Origin: Acidobacteriota bacterium
GTDB lineage: Bacteria; Acidobacteriota; Aminicenantia; UBA2199
Reading direction: 5' to 3'
Assembly: GCA_021817755.1 (NCBI GenBank)
Contig: JAKAGC010000338.1
Span: forward strand, 1-5,410
DNA length: 5,410 nt
The notes under the pieces were generated by a model. The model ran no database searches. It was given only the letters and a program-made list of their open reading frames with translations, and had not been told where the DNA came from. Numbering within the stretch: position 1 is the stretch's first letter; each line of letters opens with the position of its first letter. Positions 1-5,410 of the stretch are shown in pieces. A program made the translations under genes and the position numbers.

Positions 1-518
1 GTCTCGATCCCGACATCGAACCGATTAAGTCCCCCATCGATATTTCCAATCTCCTGGAGAAGATGCTTAAAATCATTAAACGCTCTGAAAACGCCACTAA
101 TATTACATTTGAAACATATTTTGCATCTGAAGATATTATCGTATGCGGAAACCATTTTGCCCTTTACCAGGTATTTGATGGCATCATTGAGAACGCAATG
201 GAAGCAATCATCGATCGAAAAATCCAGGCTGGAAAAATCAAGATTGCATTACACACAGATTTATCCAAAAAGAATGCAATAATCGAAATTTCCGATAATG
301 CAGGTGGATTTGAAAACCTGGATCTCGTTTTCAATCCTTTTTATACAACCAAATGCAGGACATTAAAAAAAGGAATCGGGTTTTCTATTGCTTTTAATCT
401 CATTCAGGAGCATGACGGTAATATATATATTTCCAATCGGAATAACGGGGCTGTGGTGACCGTCCATTTACCTTTATATAAGAAAGAAGATTCTTGTATC
501 GACACACAAAACAAATGA
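1..518 (+). CDS. Sensor histidine kinase, C-terminal part (HATPase_c domain), truncated by the window edge
   Basis: The reading frame is open from position 3 to the stop at 516-518, so the gene begins upstream; the first in-frame ATG (63) is internal to the protein, not its start. The visible 172 residues are the linker after the missing HisKA domain plus a GHKL-type ATP-binding domain. Visible motifs are the N box IIENAMEAI (Asn codon 192-194, Mg-ATP binding), the G1 box DNAGG (Asp codon at 294, adenine contact), the F box FNPFYTTK, and a short G2 box KKGIGFSI (from 366), followed by the closing strand EHDGNIYISN and VTVHLPL. The family autophosphorylates a histidine and passes the phosphate to a response regulator; the sensor input, the phospho-accepting His and the partner regulator are all outside the window. 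The first glycine of the usual GxGxG in G2 is a lysine here. The G1 and F boxes resemble NtrB/PAS-type kinases. The family call is secure; the signal is unknown. Confidence 0.9.
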   Translation, partial: LDPDIEPIKSPIDISNLLEKMLKIIKRSENATNITFETYFASEDIIVCGNHFALYQVFDGIIENAMEAIIDRKIQAGKIKIALHTDLSKKNAIIEISDNAGGFENLDLVFNPFYTTKCRTLKKGIGFSIAFNLIQEHDGNIYISNRNNGAVVTVHLPLYKKEDSCIDTQNK

Positions 519-534
519 AAACAATAGTCTACAT

Positions 535-540
535 TATAAT
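535..540 (+). promoter_or_regulatory. Candidate -10 box (TATAAT) upstream of the PpiD-like gene
   Basis: A perfect TATAAT hexamer lies in the 54-base gap between the kinase stop and the chaperone start, 32 bases before the ATG, which would give a leader of about 25 bases containing the GGAGG at 559-563. No convincing TTGACA-like -35 element is seen 16-18 bases upstream, where the sequence is A-rich and overlaps the kinase stop. The surrounding DNA is strongly AT-rich, so chance occurrence is possible. Confidence 0.35.
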
Positions 541-572
541 AAATATTAAACTATGACTGGAGGATAAGTACG

Positions 573-2561
573 ATGTTAAGATCAATGAGGAATCATGCCA
601 AGAAATTTCACTGGACCCTATGGGCTGTTATAATCGCATTCATGATCGGTTTTGTTGCAACTGATGCCTTCCGCGGTGATAAAACCTCAGGAAAATCAGG
701 ATTGATTTATATTGATGATGAACCGGCATACCAGGGCGAGGATTTCCAACGCGAGTTGATGCAAACTCTCGATACGTACAAAAACCAATTTAAAGGCAAT
801 TTTAATAAAGCGTTTATTTCTCAATTACAAATCCCGGAACAAATCCTGGAGCGATTTATTAAACAAGCTGTCATCAAAGCTGAAGCCGATAAACTGAACA
901 TTGACGTTACCAATGATGAAATCGCACGAAAAATTATGACCTATCCTATTTTTCAACAGGATGGAAAATTCATCGGCACGGCTAACTACAAACGCCTTCT
1001 CGCTACAAACAAACTGGATTTCAATGTGTTTGAAAAACTGCAAAAGGAAGAGGTAACCCGCGAAAAACTGGAAGATCTGGTTGCTGGCTCCATTGTTATC
1101 GATGAAGACACTTTTAAAAAAGAATACAAAAAAGACAAAGATAAAGCTGAAATCGATTTTGTCGTGTTAAAACCTGAACGAATCAAACAAGACATTCAGG
1201 TGAGCGATTCGGAAGTATCCGATTATTATAATAATAATAAAGAAGAATTCAAATCCGAAGAAAAACGCTCTGCATATGTTATCGCTTATAAATTCGATGA
1301 CTATAAAAAGGAAGTCTTAATCCCGGAAAATGATCTCAGAGATTATTACACCCGCAAAAAATCCGATTTCCTTATCCCCGGAAAAACGAAAGTTTCGCGT
1401 ATTTTCTTGAAATACAATCCCCAGAACAGGGAAGAAATATACAAAAGCGCTGAAGCTCTTCAGAAAGAATTAACCCGTGAAAACTTTGCCGAAAAAGCAA
1501 AGACGTTCTCACAGGATGATAAAGCTGCCACTGGTGGTGATTTCGGATATTCCGACTGGAAAGAATTCACACCCCAGGAACTTGCAATTATCGACACCTT
1601 ACAGCAATTCGGAATCTCCACTGTAATCGATACCCGTGCAGGTTTCTCTATCTTGTTTGTCCCCGAAAAAGTTGCTGAACGTACACAGTATTTTGATGAA
1701 ATTAAAGCTCAAATTCGCGATCAACTTACCCAGGAGAAACTGAGTCAGCTCGTTTTGTCCAAGATGAACGACATTTATAAAAAACTCGAAAAGGCTGATA
1801 ATATCAAATCTAAAGCAGCAGAAAACGGTATCAAGGTTATTGAAACTCCATTCCTTAAAAATGGCGAAAGTATTAAAGGCCTCGATGAAATGGGTTATAT
1901 CTCACGTCAGATATTTAACATGAAAATGAAAGAGATCGAATTCCCCGTTCAGTATGATAAGGGTATTGCCATTGTGCAGCTTGCCAATACAGAAAAACCC
2001 GTAATCGAACCGTTTGAGAAAGTGAAAAGCCTGGCAAAAGAGAAAACAATCGTAGCCAAAAAGGTTCAGTTACTTTTGACAGAAGCCGATTCTATTTCGA
2101 ACGATTTGAATAAACTGGCTGAAGCCAAGCCCGTTGAAGTTCCTAAAACCGATGATAAAACTGCCGATGCCCCAAAAACTACCGAATCCAAAGCCATTGA
2201 GGATTACCTCAAAGGAAAAGACCTGAAAGCCGAACAAGCAACTTATAAACAAGGTAATCAATTATCCTATCTCCCAGTAAAGAAAGGACTTGATGATCAA
2301 ATCTTCGCTATGGAACTCAACCGGTATATTCCTGTTAATCTCAAATCCGATGTTGTCCTGGTTAAAATTAAATCCCGTACAATTACCACTCCCGCTGATT
2401 TTGAAAAGGATAAAGCCACATTCTATACTCAGAAAGTAAAAGATTTGAAAAACGTTTACTTTCTTGCTTTCCTCAATAAGAAGCTGGAAACCTATAAAGT
2501 CTGGATAAACCAGGAATTGGTAGATAAGATCGAAGAATACGTTTATTCACGTTTTCAATAA
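573..2561 (+). CDS. PpiD/SurA-like membrane-anchored periplasmic folding factor with one parvulin (PPIC) domain
   Basis: The 662-residue protein has a short basic N-terminus (MLRSMRNHAKKFHW), one membrane helix at about residues 14-30, and then a long exported part, so it is probably anchored in the inner membrane facing the periplasm. Residues about 43-175 form a SurA_N-like helical chaperone region, and about 270-366 a parvulin domain recognisable by FSQDDKAATGGDFGY. Lys/Glu-rich helical segments follow, with a Pro/Lys/Ala/Thr-rich linker at about 517-540 and a C-terminal helical end. This order matches E. coli PpiD (623 residues), which helps newly exported proteins fold at the Sec translocon. 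The positions usually held by the parvulin histidines are Arg276 (VSRIFL, for the SHIL-type motif) and Ser359 (AGFSIL, for GYHII), so prolyl isomerase activity is doubtful and a chaperone role is more likely. The start is set by GGAGG at 559-563, nine bases before ATG. The stop is 18 bases from the next gene, suggesting an operon. It could be another SurA-family foldase rather than a true PpiD orthologue. Confidence 0.88.
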   Translation: MLRSMRNHAKKFHWTLWAVIIAFMIGFVATDAFRGDKTSGKSGLIYIDDEPAYQGEDFQRELMQTLDTYKNQFKGNFNKAFISQLQIPEQILERFIKQAVIKAEADKLNIDVTNDEIARKIMTYPIFQQDGKFIGTANYKRLLATNKLDFNVFEKLQKEEVTREKLEDLVAGSIVIDEDTFKKEYKKDKDKAEIDFVVLKPERIKQDIQVSDSEVSDYYNNNKEEFKSEEKRSAYVIAYKFDDYKKEVLIPENDLRDYYTRKKSDFLIPGKTKVSRIFLKYNPQNREEIYKSAEALQKELTRENFAEKAKTFSQDDKAATGGDFGYSDWKEFTPQELAIIDTLQQFGISTVIDTRAGFSILFVPEKVAERTQYFDEIKAQIRDQLTQEKLSQLVLSKMNDIYKKLEKADNIKSKAAENGIKVIETPFLKNGESIKGLDEMGYISRQIFNMKMKEIEFPVQYDKGIAIVQLANTEKPVIEPFEKVKSLAKEKTIVAKKVQLLLTEADSISNDLNKLAEAKPVEVPKTDDKTADAPKTTESKAIEDYLKGKDLKAEQATYKQGNQLSYLPVKKGLDDQIFAMELNRYIPVNLKSDVVLVKIKSRTITTPADFEKDKATFYTQKVKDLKNVYFLAFLNKKLETYKVWINQELVDKIEEYVYSRFQ

Positions 2562-2569
2562 TAAATCGT

Positions 2570-2574
2570 GGAGG
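2570..2574 (+). promoter_or_regulatory. Shine-Dalgarno GGAGG that decides the start of the M24 peptidase gene
   Basis: GGAGG lies five bases before ATG 2580. An in-frame GTG at 2568-2570 would extend the protein by four residues (M-E-V-P), but it overlaps this ribosome binding site and has no site of its own upstream, because the previous gene stops at 2561. ATG 2580 is therefore the preferred start. Confidence 0.8.
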
Positions 2575-2579
2575 TTCCC

Positions 2580-3761
2580 ATGGAAAAAGAAAAAATAAAG
2601 CAAGCCATTGCGATTATGAATGAACCCGATACCGATACAGATCTCTGGATGGTAGTCGATAAAGAATCCGAATTAATGACGGATCCTATTATGGATTTCA
2701 TTATCGGTACTGGGGTTACATGGCTCTCGTTTTTTATGTTCTTTAAAACCGGCGAGAAATATGCCATTGTTGGAAATCTGGATATCGAGAAAACCAAACG
2801 GCTCGAAATCTTCGATGACGTTTTTGCTTACAAAGGTTCGCCCAAAGACGATCTGCTTCGTATACTTCAAAAACACAATCCAAAGAAAATCGCCCTTGAT
2901 TATTCCACTGATTCTCCTACTGCCGACGGTTTAACCTATGGGAAATACCTTAGCCTCCTCGAACTCATGAAAAATACAGACTATCCCAACCGGTTTATCT
3001 CCTCTGAAGGTATTATTGCCAAACTCAGAGGCAGAAAATCCCAGGAAGAGATTCGACGTATTAAAAAAGCAATCGATGTTACTCTTGATTTGTATTATAA
3101 AGCTTCTGATTTTATGAAACCCGGTATGACGGAAAAGGAAGTTGCGCATTATATTACCCAAGAGCGCCTAAAACTGGGTCTTCCTTCTTCTTGGGAAGAA
3201 GAAGCCTGTCCTTCTGTCTTTACCGGTCCCCAGGAAACCGGGGCTCATTCCGGGCCTACTGATAAAATACTCGAACGTGGCCATGTTATTAATATGGATT
3301 TCGGTGTAAAGGTTGAAAAATACTGCTCCGATCTTCAGAGAACATGGTACATCCTCAGGGAAAATGAAACAGAACCTCCAGCCGAAGTCAAAAAGGGCTT
3401 TGAAACCATTGTAAAATCTATCGAGATGGCCTTTAATGCTCTCAAACCCGGTGTTAAAGGTTATGATATCGATAAAATTGCCCGTGACTATATCATTTCC
3501 CAGGGGTATAAGGATTACCAGCACGGACTTGGCCACCAGGTAGGCCGTACTGCTCATGATGGAAGCGCAATGCTTGCTCCTGATTGGGAACGGTACGGTA
3601 AACTCCCGTTTATTCCTATCGAAGAGGGACAGGTTTTTACAATTGAACCCCGTCTCTATCTTCCTCAAGGCGTCGTAACCATTGAAGAAATGGTCGTTAT
3701 TACGAAAGACGGCGCTAAGTGGCTCTCGAGTCCCCAAAAAGAAATATATCTGGTTCATTAA
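2580..3761 (+). CDS. M24 family metallopeptidase (Xaa-Pro aminopeptidase / prolidase type)
   Basis: The 393-residue product has a creatinase-like N-terminal domain (about 1-145) and a pita-bread catalytic domain (about 155-385). All five expected dinuclear metal ligands can be placed, numbering from ATG 2580: Asp240 in NMDFG, Asp251 in CSDLQRT, His319 in HGLGHQVG, Glu356 in FTIEPRLY and Glu369 in VTIEEMV. Other family histidines are present at 223 (GAHSGP), 315 and 326 (RTAHDG). Enzymes of this family use Mn, Co or Zn to cut the bond before proline at a peptide N-terminus, or in Xaa-Pro dipeptides. There is no signal peptide or membrane segment, so it is probably cytoplasmic and works in peptide turnover. 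It follows the PpiD-like gene by 18 bases with its own GGAGG and no promoter between, so co-transcription is likely. Aminopeptidase P, prolidase and other M24 specificities cannot be told apart from sequence alone; family membership is firm. Confidence 0.93.
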   Translation: MEKEKIKQAIAIMNEPDTDTDLWMVVDKESELMTDPIMDFIIGTGVTWLSFFMFFKTGEKYAIVGNLDIEKTKRLEIFDDVFAYKGSPKDDLLRILQKHNPKKIALDYSTDSPTADGLTYGKYLSLLELMKNTDYPNRFISSEGIIAKLRGRKSQEEIRRIKKAIDVTLDLYYKASDFMKPGMTEKEVAHYITQERLKLGLPSSWEEEACPSVFTGPQETGAHSGPTDKILERGHVINMDFGVKVEKYCSDLQRTWYILRENETEPPAEVKKGFETIVKSIEMAFNALKPGVKGYDIDKIARDYIISQGYKDYQHGLGHQVGRTAHDGSAMLAPDWERYGKLPFIPIEEGQVFTIEPRLYLPQGVVTIEEMVVITKDGAKWLSSPQKEIYLVH

Positions 3762-3781
3762 ATAGAAGTCAAACAAGACAA

Positions 3782-3809
3782 GTTAAGACTAAATAAGTTT
3801 AGTCCTAAC
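3782..3809. other. Stem-loop 1 after the M24 gene (12-bp stem, 4-base loop)
   Basis: GTTAAGACTAAA (3782-3793) and TTTAGTCCTAAC (3798-3809) pair over 12 positions with one A-C mismatch (3786/3805), around the loop TAAG. It starts 20 bases after the M24 stop. It is AT-rich and followed by AAAAG rather than a U-tract, so it is not a standard intrinsic terminator. The right arm could instead pair CCTAA (3804-3808) with TTAGG (3817-3821), an alternative fold that excludes the full stem. It may be a transcript 3'-end structure or an operator; function is not shown. Confidence 0.5.
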
Positions 3810-3823
3810 AAAAGTTTTAGGGA

Positions 3824-3860
3824 GGCCCAGGAGACCCTTTTACAAAAGGGTCTCCTGGCC
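3824..3860. terminator. Strong GC-rich stem-loop 2 between the M24 gene and lipA (possible terminator without U-tract)
   Basis: The left arm 3824-3841 (GGCCCAGGAGACCCTTTT) and right arm 3844-3860 (AAAAGGGTCTCCTGGCC) are complementary over about 17 base pairs with one bulged C and the dinucleotide AC at the centre; the outermost loop pairs cannot all form, so the real loop is larger. It is by far the most stable structure in the window and lies at the end of the chaperone-peptidase unit, which suits a terminator or 3'-end stabiliser. Against a textbook terminator, no run of T follows on the plus strand (ACCGGATGTA), nor directly on the minus strand. The T4 and A4 runs sit inside the hairpin instead. 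An alternative is a copy of a dispersed palindromic repeat. The structure is certain; its role is inferred. Confidence 0.45.
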
Positions 3861-3891
3861 ACCGGATGTAAAATCAAGCCAAACGTTCTAC

Positions 3892-3897
3892 TATAGT
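3892..3897 (+). promoter_or_regulatory. Candidate -10 box (TATAGT) for lipA, implying a leaderless or very short-leader transcript
   Basis: TATAGT differs from TATAAT at one base and ends seven bases before ATG 3905, the spacing expected between a -10 box and its transcription start. It lies in the ten-base palindrome TACTATAGTA (3889-3898). The lipA start has no Shine-Dalgarno sequence, which fits a transcript starting at or next to the ATG. No clear -35 element is visible near 3868-3875, so support is modest. Confidence 0.35.
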
Positions 3898-3904
3898 ATT
3901 CCCA

Positions 3905-4780
3905 ATGAATGAAATAAAACGAAAACCCAAACCACAATGGCTTAAAGCTGCCATCCCCGCAGGGGAGAACTATTTCAAGTTAAAAAAATCGCTTGAGAAA
4001 AGGCATCTCTCTACTATTTGTCAGAGTGCCAAGTGTCCCAATATTTCAGAATGCTGGAATAACCATCATGCCACATTTCTTATTATGGGTGATACTTGTT
4101 CCAGGAATTGTTCTTTTTGTTCCGTTCACTCCGGGAAACCTGGGGCTTTGCTTGAAGAAGAACCCCAACGTGTCCTGGAAATGGTTGATATTTTAAATGC
4201 ACGTTATGTAGTCATCACATCTGTTACGCGAGATGATCTCGATGATGGAGGAAGTGCTCACTTCGCCCGTGTTATTCATCACTTGAAATCTCAGCGTCCG
4301 GAGGTTAAAGTTGAAGTATTGATCCCGGATTTTAAGGGAAATACAAATCATATCGATATAGTTCTCGAAGCTCAACCCGATGTGCTCAATCACAATCTGG
4401 AAACAGTGAAACGTCTCTATCCTCATGTAAATCGTCTCATTCAAAATTACTATGTTTCTTTAAGTGTTTTGAAATATGCTTCCGAACAGAAATTTCTCAC
4501 CAAATCCGGTATTATGGTTGGATTGGGAGAAACTATCGATGAAATCAGAGAGCTCTTCCGGGATTTAAGAGAAAATAACGTGAAGCTTTTGACTATCGGT
4601 CAATATCTCCAGCCCACAAAAGATAATGTAAATGTTGAAAAGTTTTACTCTCCTGAAGAGTTTGAAGAATTGAAGCAAATTGCCCTTTCATATGGATTCT
4701 CGGATGTCGTCTCAGGTCCATTTGTCCGAAGTTCCTATAAAGCAGACGACCTTTACCATAATGTCCCATCTCAATCCTGA
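3905..4780 (+). CDS. lipA: Lipoyl synthase (radical SAM)
   Basis: The 291-residue enzyme inserts two sulfur atoms at C6 and C8 of protein-bound octanoyl groups, completing the lipoyl cofactor of pyruvate and 2-oxoglutarate dehydrogenases and the glycine cleavage H protein. Both iron-sulfur clusters can be read: the auxiliary sulfur-donating cluster at Cys39, Cys44 and Cys50 (CQSAKCPNISECW) and the radical SAM cluster at Cys65, Cys69 and Cys72 (CSRNCSFC). The C-terminal GPFVRSSYKA (271-280) carries the RSSY motif that gives the serine ligand of the auxiliary cluster. Further family blocks are TSVTRDDLDDGGSAHF (105-120), LNHNLETV (161-168), KSGIMVGLGE (200-209) and TIGQYLQPT (230-238). Length is normal for the family (E. 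coli 321 residues). The N-terminus aligns with the usual QWLKAAIPAGENY region, and an in-frame stop at 3869 with no ATG, GTG or TTG between leaves ATG 3905 as the start, although no GGAGG precedes it. It is a cytoplasmic enzyme. No lipB, lplA or target enzyme gene is in the window. Confidence 0.97.
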   Translation: MNEIKRKPKPQWLKAAIPAGENYFKLKKSLEKRHLSTICQSAKCPNISECWNNHHATFLIMGDTCSRNCSFCSVHSGKPGALLEEEPQRVLEMVDILNARYVVITSVTRDDLDDGGSAHFARVIHHLKSQRPEVKVEVLIPDFKGNTNHIDIVLEAQPDVLNHNLETVKRLYPHVNRLIQNYYVSLSVLKYASEQKFLTKSGIMVGLGETIDEIRELFRDLRENNVKLLTIGQYLQPTKDNVNVEKFYSPEEFEELKQIALSYGFSDVVSGPFVRSSYKADDLYHNVPSQS

Positions 4781-4785
4781 TAAGC

Positions 4786-4818
4786 CGGATAATCGAACGT
4801 CTGACGAACGATTATCCG
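4786..4818. other. 33-base dyad just after lipA, between convergent genes
   Basis: CGGATAATCG (4786-4795) and CGATTATCCG (4809-4818) are perfect ten-base inverted repeats. Inside them, two AA pairs face each other and the core CGTCTGACG (4798-4806) is itself symmetric, so nearly the whole 33-base element is palindromic. It begins five bases after the lipA stop, which suits a 3'-end hairpin for lipA, but it is followed by AAAATGG rather than a T-run and there is no T-run in the other direction either. The rest of the gap (4819-4917) is AT-rich and shows no gene. A role as a U-tract-less terminator or as a protein-binding site is inferred only. Confidence 0.45.
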
Positions 4819-4917
4819 AAAATGGTTAATAAGTAAAAATTATACCTATTATTGGGAATCTGATCTCTACCAATTATATTTATAAAGGAATCCAATCTAA
4901 TTTATCTGTTTTAAATC

Positions 4918-5388
4918 CTATTTAATTCGGTATGTAGCGCCTACAGCACCGCCGAAACCGCTTCCACCAGCGATTAACCGGAAGGTTCCCGCCCATTTCC
5001 TTGAAAAATAATAATGAATTCCGCCGTGTACATTGAGTCTTAATTCCGGGTCGCCATGAAAGTAAGTAAACATATAGAATCCCCCGCCAACGAAAACATC
5101 CAGGTCCCGTTCGTTTATATTGAAGTAATAATTAAGTGCAGGGGCCAGTAGTAATCCATCCGGGCCGTTATCCATTGTTACAAAGCAGACATCTCCTCCG
5201 ATTGTAAAATTCTTTGAAATCCCATATTCTGTATTTCCACCGAGTGCGAATATCCCATGATGTTCATCGAATATTGCAACTTCGCCTGTAAACAGAAGGC
5301 TGCCTTTACGAATATGGTTTCCCCCAAAAACGGTTTGTGTAAAGAAAATCACCAGTAGTATCAAAAAAAACACATATTTTACTTTCAT
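4918..5388 (-). CDS. Small exported protein of unknown function, probably an outer-membrane beta-barrel
   Basis: The 156-residue product opens with a clear Sec signal peptide: MKVK, then a hydrophobic core (YVFFLILLVIFF), with likely cleavage near residue 22 (TVFG-GN); there is no lipobox cysteine. The mature part of about 134 residues alternates hydrophobic and polar residues and is rich in Gly and aromatics, with strand-like pieces such as LLFTGEVAIF, NFTIGGDVCFV, LLLAPALNYYFN, LDVFVGGGFYMFTYF, LNVHGGIHYYFS, AGTFRLIAGGS and GGAVGATYRIK. Their number and turns (ISKN, INERD, SRKWAG) suit a barrel of about eight strands, as in small OmpA/OmpX-like or OmpW-like proteins. It ends in Lys rather than the usual C-terminal Phe. 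I do not recognise a named family. The start is well supported by GGAGG (5393-5397 on the complement), four bases before ATG. It converges on lipA and is transcribed separately; its promoter is probably beyond the right edge. Confidence 0.8.
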   Translation of the reverse strand: MKVKYVFFLILLVIFFTQTVFGGNHIRKGSLLFTGEVAIFDEHHGIFALGGNTEYGISKNFTIGGDVCFVTMDNGPDGLLLAPALNYYFNINERDLDVFVGGGFYMFTYFHGDPELRLNVHGGIHYYFSRKWAGTFRLIAGGSGFGGAVGATYRIK

Positions 5389-5410
5389 ATTACCTCCGCG
5401 TATATATAGA

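Noticed and set aside
63..65. ATG 63 as the true start of the kinase gene
   Set aside because: The frame is open to the left edge, the residues before it (IKSPIDISNLLEK) read like the normal linker before the ATP-binding domain, and no GGAGG lies at a usable distance (CTCCTGGAGAAG is coding).
1222..1242. AT-rich trinucleotide run (ATTATTATAATAATAATAA)
   Set aside because: It encodes YYNNNK within the chaperone gene in frame and is explained by that residue run; not an independent repeat.
2568..2570. GTG as the start of the M24 gene
   Set aside because: It overlaps the GGAGG that serves ATG 2580 and has no ribosome binding site of its own.
3168..3776. A 202-codon open frame on the minus strand opposite the M24 gene
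   Set aside because: It lies almost wholly antisense to a well-supported enzyme with all metal ligands, and its translation resembles no family and has an unlikely Phe/Ile-rich composition.
3866..3871. ATG followed at once by TAA, after GGGAGG at 3820-3825
   Set aside because: A one-codon frame, about 40 bases from the purine-rich stretch and separated from it by a strong hairpin; no sign of a real leader peptide.
4855..4898. Imperfect direct repeat GGAATCTGATCT / GGAATCCAATCT in the lipA downstream gap
   Set aside because: Only two copies of 12 bases with two mismatches in AT-rich DNA; compatible with chance.
5400..5407. TATATATA as a -10 box for the minus-strand gene
   Set aside because: It lies so close to the GGAGG that transcription would start inside the ribosome binding site; the real promoter is probably beyond the window edge.

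Overview
This 5.4 kb window is an ordinary chromosomal stretch of an AT-rich (by eye around 40% GC) diderm bacterium. The diderm inference rests on a membrane-anchored PpiD/SurA-type periplasmic chaperone and a small secreted protein that looks like an outer-membrane beta-barrel. Three of the four gene starts that can be seen have a strong GGAGG ribosome binding site. The phylum cannot be fixed from the sequence alone; a member of the FCB group or a similar uncultured Gram-negative lineage is possible, but this is a guess.

Layout. (i) Positions 1-518 hold the C-terminal ATP-binding half of a sensor histidine kinase that enters from the left. (ii) After a 54-base gap with a candidate -10 box comes a two-gene plus-strand unit: a 662-residue PpiD-like folding factor (573-2561) followed 18 bases later by a 393-residue M24 metallopeptidase of the Xaa-Pro aminopeptidase/prolidase type (2580-3761). 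(iii) A 143-base gap (3762-3904) contains two inverted repeats in tandem and a TATAGT box placed just before the next start. (iv) lipA, lipoyl synthase (3905-4780), is complete and has all six cluster cysteines. (v) A 137-base AT-rich gap between convergent genes (4781-4917) contains a 33-base dyad. (vi) A minus-strand gene for a 156-residue exported beta-rich protein (4918-5388) ends the window, with its ribosome binding site also inside.

How the genes work together. The chaperone and the peptidase are probably co-transcribed, but they act in different compartments (periplasmic face of the inner membrane versus cytoplasm), so the link is positional rather than a proven pathway. LipA makes lipoyl cofactor for 2-oxoacid dehydrogenase and glycine cleavage complexes; no lipoyl transferase or target enzyme is in view. 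The kinase and the outer-membrane-like protein appear to belong to separate units.

I found no mobile element, CRISPR array, RNA gene or clearly new system. The points most worth a second look are the missing catalytic histidines in the parvulin domain, the lack of any Shine-Dalgarno sequence before lipA, and stem-loops without U-tracts at both gene ends.
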